Of a stretch of 56,997 bases of DNA, positions 25,942-34,250 are shown piece by piece (position 1 is the first letter of the stretch; each line of letters starts with the position of its first letter). A program made the position numbers and the translations under genes. The DNA comes from CAISIP01 sp046594635 (lineage in GTDB: Bacteria; Pseudomonadota; Gammaproteobacteria; Burkholderiales; Burkholderiaceae_C). Below the pieces are notes generated by a model that made no database searches, was not told where the DNA came from, and saw only the letters and a program-made list of their open reading frames with translations. Where the stretch lies: the NCBI GenBank assembly GCA_046594635.1, contig JBKJRR010000133.1, positions 1 to 56,997 of the forward strand, written 5' to 3'.

Positions 25942-27325
25942 GTCGGCCGCAGACGACGGACGCTTCATGGCGCTGGCGCTGGCGCAGGCTCAAAAGGCGC
26001 TGGCAGCCGGTGAGGTCCCGGTCGGCGCGGTGGTGGTCAAGGACGGCAAGGTGATCGCCACCGGCCATAACGCACCAGTCGCCAGCCACGATCCGACAGC
26101 ACATGCCGAGATCACGGCCCTGCGCGCTGCTGCGCAATTGCTCGGCAACTATCGGCTCGATGGCTGCAGCCTGTACGTCACGCTGGAGCCCTGCACCATG
26201 TGTGCCGGTGCCATGCTGCATGCGCGGCTCGCCCGCGTCGTATTTGGTGCGCCGGACAACAAGACCGGCGCCGCGGGCTCCGTGCTCGACGCGTTCGCCG
26301 ACCCGCGCATCAACCACCAGACACGCGTGACCGGTGGTGTCATGGCGCCCGAATGTGGCGCTGTGCTGCGCGCCTTCTTTTCGACCAAGCGTCAGGAGAT
26401 CCGAATGGACACCAGCCCGTTGCGCGACGACGCACTGCGCACACCCGAATTGCGCTTTGCCGACCTGCCCGACTACCCCTGGGCGCCGCATTATTGCAGC
26501 GACCTGGCGTCGCTGGGCGGTCTGCGCCTGCACTACCTGGACGAAGGTCCGCGTGACGCGCCGCTGACCTGGCTTTGCCTGCATGGCAATCCGGCCTGGA
26601 GTTACCTGTACCGCAAGATGATTCCAGTCTTTCTGGCGGCGGGTGATCGGGTGGTGGCACCCGACATGCCGGGATTCGGCAAGAGCGACAAACCGAAGAA
26701 GGTCGAGGCCCATACCTTCGGCTGGCATCGACAGGTGTTGCTGGAACTGGTCGAGCGGCTCGATCTGCACAACGTCGTGCTGGTGGTGCAGGATTGGGGT
26801 GGCTTGCTCGGGCTGACCTTGCCAATGGAGGCGCCGCAGCGCTACCAGGGACTGTTGGCCATGAACACGGCGCTGGCGACCGGCGATGAGCCATTGAGCC
26901 CCGGTTTCCTGGGCTGGCGCGAGATGTGCGCGAAGAACCCGCAATTCGACATCGCACGATTGTTCGCGCGCGGCAATGCGCAGATGAGTGCGGCCGAATG
27001 TGCTGCCTACATGGCGCCGTTCCCGGACGCAGGGCACCGGGCCGCCACACGGGCGTTTGCGCCCATGGTGCCCGAGTTTCCCGATTCCGAGGGCGCCGCG
27101 ATTTCACGCCAGGCGCGCGACTTCTGGCGCGAACACTGGAACGGCAAGAGCCTGATGGCCATCGGCGTTCAGGACCCGGTGTTGGGCGAGCCGGTCATGT
27201 TGGCCTTGCATGCGCAGATCCGCGACTGCCCGGCGCCCATGGTGCTGCCCTTGGCCGGCCATTTTGTGCAGGAGCACGGAGAGCCGATTGCACAGCAGGC
27301 GGTACGGATTTTCGGCCACGGATAA
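25934..27325 (+). CDS. tadA: tRNA adenosine(34) deaminase TadA, in-frame fused to a haloalkane dehalogenase-like hydrolase
   Basis: From ATG 25934 one open frame of 463 residues runs through two complete enzymes. Residues 1-157 are TadA, which deaminates the wobble adenosine of tRNA-Arg to inosine: zinc and catalytic motif HAE (57-59) and PCTMC (86-90), with full family length ending AFFSTKRQEIR. There is no stop: the next codon is the ATG (26405) of an alpha/beta hydrolase that also has its own ribosome-binding site (AGGAGA, 26394-26399). So the cell may make a fusion, a separate hydrolase, or both. TadA is essential and acts as a homodimer on tRNA, so a 306-residue tail is notable. Each domain is secure; the fusion depends on sequence accuracy at about 26400. 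Confidence 0.85.
   Translation: MPESAADDGRFMALALAQAQKALAAGEVPVGAVVVKDGKVIATGHNAPVASHDPTAHAEITALRAAAQLLGNYRLDGCSLYVTLEPCTMCAGAMLHARLARVVFGAPDNKTGAAGSVLDAFADPRINHQTRVTGGVMAPECGAVLRAFFSTKRQEIRMDTSPLRDDALRTPELRFADLPDYPWAPHYCSDLASLGGLRLHYLDEGPRDAPLTWLCLHGNPAWSYLYRKMIPVFLAAGDRVVAPDMPGFGKSDKPKKVEAHTFGWHRQVLLELVERLDLHNVVLVVQDWGGLLGLTLPMEAPQRYQGLLAMNTALATGDEPLSPGFLGWREMCAKNPQFDIARLFARGNAQMSAAECAAYMAPFPDAGHRAATRAFAPMVPEFPDSEGAAISRQARDFWREHWNGKSLMAIGVQDPVLGEPVMLALHAQIRDCPAPMVLPLAGHFVQEHGEPIAQQAVRIFGHG
26405..27325 (+). CDS. Haloalkane dehalogenase-like alpha/beta hydrolase (internal start within the tadA frame)
   Basis: A 306-residue alpha/beta hydrolase very like DhlA-type (HLD-I) haloalkane dehalogenases, which swap a halide for hydroxyl. 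It has the oxyanion-hole motif HGNPAWSYLYRKM, the nucleophile Asp130 with the halide-binding Trp131 (VVQDWGGLLGL), an acid candidate Asp257 (GVQDPVLGEPVM) and His286 (AGHFVQEHGE). AGGAGA lies 5 nt before ATG 26405, supporting independent translation, although the frame is continuous with tadA. True substrate is unknown; many family members are annotated as dehalogenases without proof. ldcA follows 32 nt downstream. Confidence 0.85.
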   Translation: MDTSPLRDDALRTPELRFADLPDYPWAPHYCSDLASLGGLRLHYLDEGPRDAPLTWLCLHGNPAWSYLYRKMIPVFLAAGDRVVAPDMPGFGKSDKPKKVEAHTFGWHRQVLLELVERLDLHNVVLVVQDWGGLLGLTLPMEAPQRYQGLLAMNTALATGDEPLSPGFLGWREMCAKNPQFDIARLFARGNAQMSAAECAAYMAPFPDAGHRAATRAFAPMVPEFPDSEGAAISRQARDFWREHWNGKSLMAIGVQDPVLGEPVMLALHAQIRDCPAPMVLPLAGHFVQEHGEPIAQQAVRIFGHG

Positions 27326-27357
27326 TGCCGCATTGTTTAGCCTGAGCGGATTTCTTC

Positions 27358-28305
27358 ATGAGCCATATCTATATCTATTCTCCATCGAGCGCCCAACGTG
27401 ACAAGGCGGCGTTTCGCCGGGGCATTGAGCGGCTCACGGCGCTTGGCCACGAGGTCGAGATTGATGCCGATGCACTCGCCACGCATACACGTTTTGCCGG
27501 CGACGACGCGACTAGGCTTGCGGCCATCCATCGCGCCGCCGCCAGCGGCGCCGACCTGGCCATGCTCAGCCGAGGCGGTTACGGCCTGACCCGCATCCTG
27601 CCCGCGATCCGTTATGCAGCGCTGGCAAAGGCCGTGGCGCGCGGCACGCGGTTCATCGGTTTCAGTGACTTCACCGCCTTGCAATGCGCGCTGTACGCCA
27701 AGACAGGGGCTGTCAGCTGGATGGGGCCGGTGGTCAACGACGACTTCGGCCGTCCCGAGGTGGTGGACGAGATCATGCAGGCCTGCCTGGAAGATCTCCT
27801 GTGCGAACAAGGCGAGGGCGCCGGCTGGCAATTGCCCAAGCCGCCTGCCCCCAAGGCCGCCGCGACTGCGACTGCGGCGCAGCACACGATCCGACCGATT
27901 CGTGGCGCGGTGTTGTGGGGTGGCAATCTGGCGGTGCTCTGTTCGCTGGTCGGCACGCCTTATTTGCCGCAGGTCAAGGGCGGCGTGCTGGTGCTTGAAG
28001 ACATTGCAGAGCATCCGTATCGCGTTGAGCGTTTGTTGACCCAGCTGCTGCTGGCCGGTGTGCTGGCGCAGCAAAAGGCGATCGTGCTGGGCCAGTTCAC
28101 GCAATACCAGCTCGCACCGAACGACAAGGGCTACAAACTGCAGACAGCGATCGACTGGTTGCGCAGCATGATCAAGCTGCCGGTGCTGACCAACCTGCCG
28201 ATGGGCCATGTGGCCACCAAGGTGGTACTGCCATTTGGTCTGCCGGTTGACCTGATGGTCGACGGTCGGGACGCGCTGATCTACTGGGGCGGCCATCAGC
28301 ACTGA
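27358..28305 (+). CDS. ldcA: Muramoyltetrapeptide LD-carboxypeptidase (LdcA/MccF family, S66)
   Basis: A 315-residue S66 serine peptidase that removes the terminal D-alanine from cytoplasmic murein tetrapeptides during peptidoglycan recycling. The nucleophile elbow is GFSDFTALQ (Ser103); the glutamate lies in VLVLEDIAEHPYRVERLL and the histidine in GHVATKVVLPFG. RGGYGLTRILPAI is also typical. A proline/alanine-rich insert (KPPAPKAAATATAAQ, about residues 160-180) separates the two lobes. Last gene of the PaiB-tadA-hydrolase run. Secure family. Confidence 0.92.
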   Translation: MSHIYIYSPSSAQRDKAAFRRGIERLTALGHEVEIDADALATHTRFAGDDATRLAAIHRAAASGADLAMLSRGGYGLTRILPAIRYAALAKAVARGTRFIGFSDFTALQCALYAKTGAVSWMGPVVNDDFGRPEVVDEIMQACLEDLLCEQGEGAGWQLPKPPAPKAAATATAAQHTIRPIRGAVLWGGNLAVLCSLVGTPYLPQVKGGVLVLEDIAEHPYRVERLLTQLLLAGVLAQQKAIVLGQFTQYQLAPNDKGYKLQTAIDWLRSMIKLPVLTNLPMGHVATKVVLPFGLPVDLMVDGRDALIYWGGHQH

Positions 28306-28454
28306 TACAAACGGGCCCGGGTGAGCGCAGCCGAGGCGGGGTCCAGTGCCACTGCCGCATCGACCCACGGCCTTGCTGCTGGCCATGGAGATCGAAGCGA
28401 CTGTGCGGGTGCGCTGCAAGGGCAGCGCAGCCTGACGGAGGCTGCCTGATCGAT

Positions 28455-29423
28455 TTATTGCGGCTCGATCTTCGCGTCGTGGATGGCCTTGGCCCACTTG
28501 GCGGTTTCCAGCTTGCCGCGCTGTGCCAGTGCCTCGGGCGTGCTGGGCTCGACGGCGAAACCGTTGGCCGAGAACTTCTCCTGGATGTCCTTGCTGCTGG
28601 CCGCGGCGTTGAAGGCCGCGTTGAGCTTGGCGATGATCTCGGGTGGCGTGCCGGCCGGCACGTAGGCTGCAAAATAGGCGATCAGTTCGTAGTCTTTCAG
28701 GCCCAGCGCTTCATTGACGGTGGGCAGGTCCGGCACCACCGACGAGCGTTTGGTGGAGGTGACGGCCAGGCCGCGCACCTTGCCACCCTTGACCTGGGGC
28801 ACCATCACGCCAAAATCAGCACTGAACATCATGACCTGGCCACCGATCAGGTCGGTCATCGCAGCCGGGCCGCTTTTGTAGGGCACATTGGTCATCTCGA
28901 TACCGGCCATGCTGGCGAGTACCGCGGATGACACCAGCTGCGAGGTGCTGGCGCTGGCAAAGGTCACGTTGCCGGGTTTGGACTTGGCCAGGTCGACAAA
29001 CTCCTTGAGGGTCTTGGCTGGCACGTCGTTGTTGACGGCGATGATCAGCGGCACCGAGCCCATGTAGGCCACGGGTGCGAAAGCCGTGTCCTGGTCGTAG
29101 GGCAACTTCTTCATCAGGCTCTTGAGCGCCGCGTTGGTGCTGTTGGTGCCAATCAGGATGGTATAGCCGTCCGGTGCGGATTTGGCCGCTGCATCGGCGC
29201 CAAGCATGCCGTTGACGCCGGGCTTGTTCTCGATGACGACCGGCTGGCCCAGCGTTTCAGAGACCTTGGCGGCGAAGGCGCGGCCGATCTGGTCGGTGGC
29301 ACTGCCGGCAGCAAACGGCACAATCGCCTTGATCGGTTTGTTGGGATAGGCCTGGGCCATGGCGACGGTGCCGGCGGATGCCAGGGCGGCGAAAAGCGTG
29401 ATGAAACGTGCAACAGGATGCAT
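28455..29423 (-). CDS. Bug-family tripartite tricarboxylate transporter substrate-binding protein
   Basis: A 322-residue periplasmic receptor of the Bug (TctC) family, greatly expanded in Burkholderiales. Residues 1-23 are a signal peptide (GTVAMAQ), then AYPNKPIKAIVPFAAGSATD opens the mature protein as in nearly all Bug receptors; ENKPGVNGMLGADAAAKSAP, ADFGVMVPQVKGGKVRGLAV and YFAAYVPAGTPPEII follow. No TctA/TctB membrane genes lie nearby, as is usual for Bug proteins. It follows the AtuA pair on the same strand and probably feeds that pathway. Confidence 0.93.
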   Translation of the reverse strand: MHPVARFITLFAALASAGTVAMAQAYPNKPIKAIVPFAAGSATDQIGRAFAAKVSETLGQPVVIENKPGVNGMLGADAAAKSAPDGYTILIGTNSTNAALKSLMKKLPYDQDTAFAPVAYMGSVPLIIAVNNDVPAKTLKEFVDLAKSKPGNVTFASASTSQLVSSAVLASMAGIEMTNVPYKSGPAAMTDLIGGQVMMFSADFGVMVPQVKGGKVRGLAVTSTKRSSVVPDLPTVNEALGLKDYELIAYFAAYVPAGTPPEIIAKLNAAFNAAASSKDIQEKFSANGFAVEPSTPEALAQRGKLETAKWAKAIHDAKIEPQ

Positions 29424-29468
29424 GTCAGTGTCTCCAGTAATGGTGGGCTCAAAGCGAGTCGCGCGAGT

Positions 29469-29783
29469 TTAGGGCAGTTCGGGCGCGACCTCGATGTCCA
29501 GGACCGCTGCGCCAAGGGTTTTCCCGTGCGCGTCGAGCGCCAGCGAACGGGTCACGCCACCACCCAGCGCCTCGTGCATGACAAATTGCAGGGCGCCCAG
29601 GTGTGGCAGCGGGTAACGCACAACGGCGCCAAACACCACACCCTGGTAGAAGGCCTTGACACGTTCGGCGCTCAGCGTGTGCTCGAGCAACGGGTAATGC
29701 GCTGGGTCATGCGCGATCACGCTTAAGGTGGCGCGATTGCCCTTGTCGCCCGAGCGGGCCATGGCGATGTCCCGGATTTTCAT
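29469..29783 (-). CDS. AtuA C-terminal-domain-like protein
   Basis: A 104-residue protein beginning MKIRDIAMARSGDKGNRATL, the hallmark of the C-terminal domain of AtuA, with YPLLEHTLSAERVKAFYQGV and LQFVMHEALGGGVTRSLALD. In Pseudomonas, AtuA of the acyclic terpene (citronellol) pathway carries this domain at its end; here it is a separate gene 81 nt after the AtuA core. The two products probably form one enzyme. Biochemical function of AtuA is not settled as far as I know. Confidence 0.88.
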   Translation of the reverse strand: MKIRDIAMARSGDKGNRATLSVIAHDPAHYPLLEHTLSAERVKAFYQGVVFGAVVRYPLPHLGALQFVMHEALGGGVTRSLALDAHGKTLGAAVLDIEVAPELP

Positions 29784-29864
29784 GGCATTGCCGCCTGGCC
29801 GTTGCGATGGCACTGAAAGGCTCCAGCCGGGGCAGCGAACGCAGTGAGCGTCGGGGCGTTCATG

Positions 29865-31214
29865 TCATAGCTCCAGGATTTGGCAAGTGGGACGGATCAC
29901 GTTGCGCGGAATCAATGCCGACGCGGCTGCGACCACTTCGCGCACCGACTGCGTTACACCGCCGCCGCCTGCCGGGCCGTTCAGGTACAGGGCTTCGACT
30001 TCCTGTGCGCCGCACTCGGCCTGGGCGCGCGTGGAACAGCGCAGGGCCAGCCGCACGCGCACCTCATACGGCTCGCGGTCCACGCCCAGCGCCGGCCCAT
30101 GCATGGCATTGACACCGATCAGCTCCAGCCGGTGTTCCAGGCTGGACCAGCCCAGGCGTTCCAACCGCGCGCGCAACACGGCCAGCGCGAGTTCTCCACG
30201 CGCCCGTGCGCCGGGTCCGGCATAGGAGATCTGGCCTTCGCCTATGAAGCCGTCGCGGTAACCCAGCGTGGCCTTGAGCGTGTCCGGCCGCGGCTGGCCA
30301 CTGGCGCCACGCACCCGCACCCGGTTGGCACTCACCTGTTCGAATCCGACCTGCGAAAAATCGGCCACGACATCGGGCTGAAGATATCGGGCCGGGTCCT
30401 CGAGTTCGTATAGCAGCTGGGCGGTACAGCTCAGGCGATCGACGCGCCCGCCGGTGCCGGCCAGTTTGGTGATCACGGCGGTGCCGTCGGCATCGACTTC
30501 GGCCAACGGAAACCCGACCGACGCCAGATCCGGCACATCGACGAAACCCGGGTCGGCGAGATACCCGCCACTGACCTGTGCCGCACACTCCAGCAGATGC
30601 CCGACGACGATGCCCTGGCCCAGCCGTGGCCAGTCGTCGGCCGCCCAGCCGAAGTGGTGCATCAGCGGCGCCAGAAACAAGGCCGGATCGGCGATGCGCC
30701 CGGCAATCACGACATCTGCACCATGTTGCAGTGCCGGCAGCAATACGTCGGCGCCCAGGTAGGCATTGGCCGAAATCAACTGTTGCGCCAGATCGCCTGC
30801 GGTTTGGTCCGAATCCATCAAAGGTGTGTGCGGATTTGCACGCAGCCAGTCGAGTACATCGTCGCCCTCGACCACGGCCACACGCAGTTTCGGCAGCGCG
30901 AGTTCGCGTGCCACATCAAGCGCTGCTTGCCCGGCTGCCATCGGATTGGCCGCGCCCATGTTGGTGATCACGGTGATCTGTTGCGACAGGCACGCCGGCA
31001 AAACTGCACGCATACGTTCGCGCAGCAGCGGGTCGTAACCCTGCGAGGGATCGGCGGCGCGGCGCAACTGCGCCAGCGCGATGGTGCGTTCTGCCAGGCA
31101 TTCGAATACCAGGGCGTCGAGTTTTCCGCGTTCGGCCAGGTCCTGGGCCGGGTCAATGCGGTCGCCGGAGTAGCCGGCGCCGGAGCCTATGCGAAAGGTG
31201 GGGGCTGGTGGCAT
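29865..31214 (-). CDS. AtuA-family (DUF1446) protein, core part
   Basis: A 449-residue DUF1446/AtuA-type protein. From ATG 31214 the conserved N-terminus FRIGSGAGYSGDRIDPAQDL is followed by LDALVFECLAERTIALAQL, ITNMGAANPMAAGQAALDVA, GADVVIAGRIADPALFLAPL and NGPAGGGGVTQSVREV near the end. The frame is open upstream to 31298, but that stretch is not conserved-looking. In Pseudomonas AtuA is needed for growth on acyclic terpenes; close homologs beside Bug receptors in Burkholderiales likely act on other branched or hydroxylated acids. Reaction unknown. Confidence 0.88.
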   Translation of the reverse strand: MPPAPTFRIGSGAGYSGDRIDPAQDLAERGKLDALVFECLAERTIALAQLRRAADPSQGYDPLLRERMRAVLPACLSQQITVITNMGAANPMAAGQAALDVARELALPKLRVAVVEGDDVLDWLRANPHTPLMDSDQTAGDLAQQLISANAYLGADVLLPALQHGADVVIAGRIADPALFLAPLMHHFGWAADDWPRLGQGIVVGHLLECAAQVSGGYLADPGFVDVPDLASVGFPLAEVDADGTAVITKLAGTGGRVDRLSCTAQLLYELEDPARYLQPDVVADFSQVGFEQVSANRVRVRGASGQPRPDTLKATLGYRDGFIGEGQISYAGPGARARGELALAVLRARLERLGWSSLEHRLELIGVNAMHGPALGVDREPYEVRVRLALRCSTRAQAECGAQEVEALYLNGPAGGGGVTQSVREVVAAASALIPRNVIRPTCQILEL

Positions 31215-31430
31215 GGGTGTGGGGCGTTGTAAAGCGGTGGCAGGTGCCGCCGCCTTGTCTGGCAACCACATCGGGCCAGGCGTGCGACGACGGCGCATTG
31301 TCGTACGCCCTGACCGTGCGCGGTGGCAATGCGTGGTGGTTTGACGGCCACCTCATTGGTGCGCTGGCCATACGGCAACTGGATAACCCCCAGATAGGAA
31401 CCAGAGTCGCCACCGTCGTACCATCGAGCC

Positions 31431-32306
31431 ATGATGTTCCTTGCTTGTCGACTGTTTGCGTTGCTGACCATGATCTCGACTTTTCTTCTGGCCGGCTGCT
31501 CCGGCACAGGCATGCTCAACGCGGTGACGAATAGTGGCAACTACACGCTGCAATCCGACGTTGCCTACGGCACCTTGCCGCGCCAGAAACTCGACGTCTA
31601 CACGCCGACGGCGACCCGACCGGCGAACGGGTGGCCTGTCGTGGTGTTTTTCTACGGTGGTTCGTGGAACACCGGCGCGCGGGCCGACTACCAGTTCGTG
31701 GCTCAGTCGCTGGCCGGGCGGGGTGTGTTGACGCTGGTGGCCGACTATCGGCTCTATCCTGAGGTACGGTACCCGGACTTTCTGACCGACAGTGCACAGG
31801 CGCTCGCTTATGGCCTGGACCAGGTCGTGCCACTGGGCGCTGATCCGAAGCGGGTGTTCGTGATGGGTCACAGCGCCGGTGGCTACAACGCGGCAATGCT
31901 GGCGCTCGATGCGCGTTGGCTCAAGGCAGCTGGCCATGCGCCAACAGAATTGGCCGGATGGATCGGACTGGCCGGCCCCTATGATTTCTACCCGATCACC
32001 AACCCGGATGCCAAGCCGGTGTTTTTTCACCCGAACTATCCGCCCGACTCGCAGCCCATCACTTTCACGTCGGCCGACGCGCCGCGCAGCTTTCTGGCCG
32101 CAGCAACAGACGACAAACTGGTCAATCCCCAGCGCAATACGCAACAACTGGCAGACAAGTTGCGGGCTGCGGGTATTCCGGTGACCTTGAAGTTCTATCC
32201 ACGTGCCAACCACGTCACGCTGATCGGCGCATTCGCCTGGCCGCTGCGTTGGCTCGCGCCAGTGCTGGACGATGTGCAGGCCTTCATCGCTGCGGCGCCG
32301 AAGTGA
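31431..32306 (+). CDS. Lipoprotein alpha/beta hydrolase (esterase/BD-FAE type)
   Basis: A 291-residue hydrolase with a type II signal peptide: the lipobox LLAGC at residues 19-23 predicts a lipid-anchored protein. The oxyanion motif is FFYGGSWNTGARADYQFV (usual HGG replaced by YGG), the nucleophile elbow is MGHSAGGYNAAML, and the C-terminal end has TDDKLVNPQRN (Asp) and RANHVTLIGAF (His). Similar to carboxylesterases and kynurenine-formamidase-like enzymes. Two ATGs stand in tandem at the start. It is divergent from the AtuA gene across 216 nt in which I see no further gene. Confidence 0.87.
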   Translation: MMFLACRLFALLTMISTFLLAGCSGTGMLNAVTNSGNYTLQSDVAYGTLPRQKLDVYTPTATRPANGWPVVVFFYGGSWNTGARADYQFVAQSLAGRGVLTLVADYRLYPEVRYPDFLTDSAQALAYGLDQVVPLGADPKRVFVMGHSAGGYNAAMLALDARWLKAAGHAPTELAGWIGLAGPYDFYPITNPDAKPVFFHPNYPPDSQPITFTSADAPRSFLAAATDDKLVNPQRNTQQLADKLRAAGIPVTLKFYPRANHVTLIGAFAWPLRWLAPVLDDVQAFIAAAPK

Positions 32307-32373
32307 CGATCAATACCGAAAGGAAGGACGACGCGGTCGCGCGCATCCGCCAGTTCGTGGGCAAGCGGCGCAC

Positions 32374-32541
32374 ATGCTCAACGATCGTCACCTGGCCCTG
32401 CTTGACTCCGGCTGCAGCCACCTGGTGCGTGCCTCCGCCCGCTTGCCAAGCCGGGTGCTCACGCTGGCCGGCGTCAGACCGTGTGTCGTGCCGCTGGGCG
32501 TGTTGCCCGAGCGCGCCACGGAAGAAACTGCGAGCGCCTGA
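32374..32541 (+). CDS. Possible small ORF or gene remnant
   Basis: A 55-residue frame, MLNDRHLALLDSGCSHLVRA to a TGA three bases before the next start, with strongly GC-biased third positions as in real genes here. The preceding 60 nt (from GTG 32306) also look coding (VTINTERKDDAVARIRQFVG) but in another frame, so this may be one short gene broken by a frameshift. I recognise no family. No ribosome-binding site of note precedes ATG 32374. Weak call. Confidence 0.3.
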   Translation: MLNDRHLALLDSGCSHLVRASARLPSRVLTLAGVRPCVVPLGVLPERATEETASA

Positions 32542-32544
32542 CCG

Positions 32545-33348
32545 ATGATGATGAACCGATTGCAGTCAGAGCTCGATCGCCTGTACCTGCCCAGGCCACA
32601 GGATCGCCCTGATGCGGCGGCGCAATCTGCGGCGCTGATCGATGCTGCGGGCAAGGTGCGCGCCATGGTGATGGAACTGACGCGACCGGCGAACTGGGAG
32701 GACTTGTCCAGGGTCTGGCAGGGGGTACAGGGTGAATTGGAACTTCCTGCCCCTGCCATCGCAGTCTCCGGTATTGATGGTCTGCAGCTGTGGTTCTCTC
32801 TCGCAGAGCCAATCGCCGTAGTGCAGGCGCGGGTTTTTCTGGAGGGGTTGCGACAGCGGTTTCTGACAGATATCGAATCCAGCCGCGTTCGCTTGATGCC
32901 CGCTTCGGATGCGTCAACAGCACGCGAGGAACGTCATGCCGCTCTTGTACCGGCGCTGCAACCAGACAGCGGTAATTGGTCGGCATTCCTGGCGCCTGAT
33001 CTGGTGCCGATATTTGCCGAGTCACCGTGGCTCGACATTCCACCCAATGAAGAAGGGCAGGCCGCCCTGTTGCGCAGCATCGAGGTAATGACGCAGTCTG
33101 CGTTCGACGCAGCATGCGCGAAGCTGGTGCCAGCCCAGCCTCCACTGCATTCGACGATTGCGGTTGTGGCCAAAGTCGGCGAATCCATGACCCTCGAGCA
33201 AGTATCGGTCGCTTCTGCGGGCGCAGATCCAGCGAAGTTTTTGCTCCGGGTCATGAACGACGATAGCGTTGCGCTGGCGCTGCGAATAGAAGCGGCGAAG
33301 GTCCTGCTGCAGCACGCAAACCATCGTCAGCGCAAACCTGTCGGCTGA
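32545..33348 (+). CDS. Conserved hypothetical protein
   Basis: A 267-residue soluble protein with no signal peptide or membrane segment. It begins with three methionines (32545, 32548, 32551), then NRLQSELDRLYLPRPQDRPD. Noticeable parts are IDGLQLWFSLAEPIAVVQAR, VFLEGLRQRFLTDIESSRVR, ALQPDSGNWSAFLAPDLVPI and AESPWLDIPPNEEGQAALLR. I believe similar hypothetical proteins exist in other Burkholderiales but know no function. Codon use matches the neighbours. It is convergent with the DTW gene, 16 nt apart. Confidence 0.75.
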   Translation: MMMNRLQSELDRLYLPRPQDRPDAAAQSAALIDAAGKVRAMVMELTRPANWEDLSRVWQGVQGELELPAPAIAVSGIDGLQLWFSLAEPIAVVQARVFLEGLRQRFLTDIESSRVRLMPASDASTAREERHAALVPALQPDSGNWSAFLAPDLVPIFAESPWLDIPPNEEGQAALLRSIEVMTQSAFDAACAKLVPAQPPLHSTIAVVAKVGESMTLEQVSVASAGADPAKFLLRVMNDDSVALALRIEAAKVLLQHANHRQRKPVG

Positions 33349-33364
33349 GCCGCCCAGGCGTTGT

Positions 33365-34138
33365 TCAGTTTGACAGGCTTTGGGTTTCAGCGTTTGCAGG
33401 CAGCCATCTGGCAAGCTCGCGCAGTCTTTGGTGAGCGGGACTTTCCCACGTGACGGGTTGCTGATTCCTCGCATGCAGATAGTGGTGCGTGAACACGTCC
33501 AGATAAGCCGCCAGCGTTTGCCCAGCCACGTCTTCGCCTGCCAGGGCGAGGCATAACGCAGCCACCTCACTGGTGCAGAAGTGATCGTCGCGGCGCGATC
33601 GTCGCAACCTGTATTGCGATTTCACGTCCGGCTGCAGACTGAGCACGGGCAGGGCGTTGAGGTAGGGGCTTTTACCGAACATCTTGCGGGCCTCGGTCCA
33701 GGTGCCGTCCAGCAGGATGAACAGGGGGCGTTTGTCCTTCGCAGTGCATGCCGTAGCGGCACTTGGAACCGTGGTCACGACACGCTCGGGGGCCGCGTAT
33801 TGCGCAGGAAATACCACATAAGCCTGCCATTGCGGATCGTTCAGCAGGGTCAGCAGCGCGGGGTCGGTCTCGGTGCGCGCCCAGCCGAAGGCGAACGTGT
33901 CGGGCACGATGTCTGCCACCAACCAGCCGGTGTTGCTGGGCTTGAGTGGCTCTATGTCGGCCATCAGCAGACATACCCCTGGGCGGGCTGCGACGACAGG
34001 GCGCAGGGAACACATGCAGTGGCTGGGCACCAACCGGCAGTCGGCACATCGCTCGCGCTTGGATCCTCCCCGGGCGAGAAAGGGTTTGGTGCTGCGCGCG
34101 AGTCGGCTGGTGCGAAGGAGGGATACGGCATGGGGCAT
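33365..34138 (-). CDS. tapT: DTW-domain tRNA-uridine aminocarboxypropyltransferase (TapT type)
   Basis: A 257-residue DTW protein, the family that adds the 3-amino-3-carboxypropyl group of S-adenosylmethionine to tRNA uridine (acp3U; E. coli TapT/YfiP). The N-terminal zinc-binding cysteines are in CADCRLVPSHCMCSLRP, and the name-giving motif appears as FILLDGTWTEARKMF. I chose ATG 34138 because SLLRTSRLARSTKPFLARGG then aligns with the start of TapT; the frame extends to 34216 but without a good start signal. Monocistronic. Secure family. Confidence 0.88.
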   Translation of the reverse strand: MPHAVSLLRTSRLARSTKPFLARGGSKRERCADCRLVPSHCMCSLRPVVAARPGVCLLMADIEPLKPSNTGWLVADIVPDTFAFGWARTETDPALLTLLNDPQWQAYVVFPAQYAAPERVVTTVPSAATACTAKDKRPLFILLDGTWTEARKMFGKSPYLNALPVLSLQPDVKSQYRLRRSRRDDHFCTSEVAALCLALAGEDVAGQTLAAYLDVFTHHYLHARNQQPVTWESPAHQRLRELARWLPANAETQSLSN

Positions 34139-34194
34139 GCGCCGATTGTCGGGCTGCGGCATGTCGAACATAGACGGCACAGACGATGCGAAAG

Positions 34195-34225
34195 CAAAAA
34201 TTGAAAAGGGCCGCAATGGCGGCCC
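34195..34225 (-). terminator. Rho-independent terminator downstream of the CsbD gene
   Basis: On the minus strand GGGCCGC-CATT-GCGGCCC (34225-34208) forms a perfect 7-bp GC stem, followed by TTTTCAATTTTT. It lies 26 nt after the CsbD stop and just before the DTW gene start region, separating the two transcripts. Confidence 0.82.
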
Positions 34226-34250
34226 GTTCAGATGTGGCGCAAAGCCCGCA

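Noticed and set aside
28427..28445. Hairpin GCAGCCT-GACGG-AGGCTGC between ldcA and the Bug gene as a terminator
   Set aside because: No run of T follows on either strand; at most a weak structural element.
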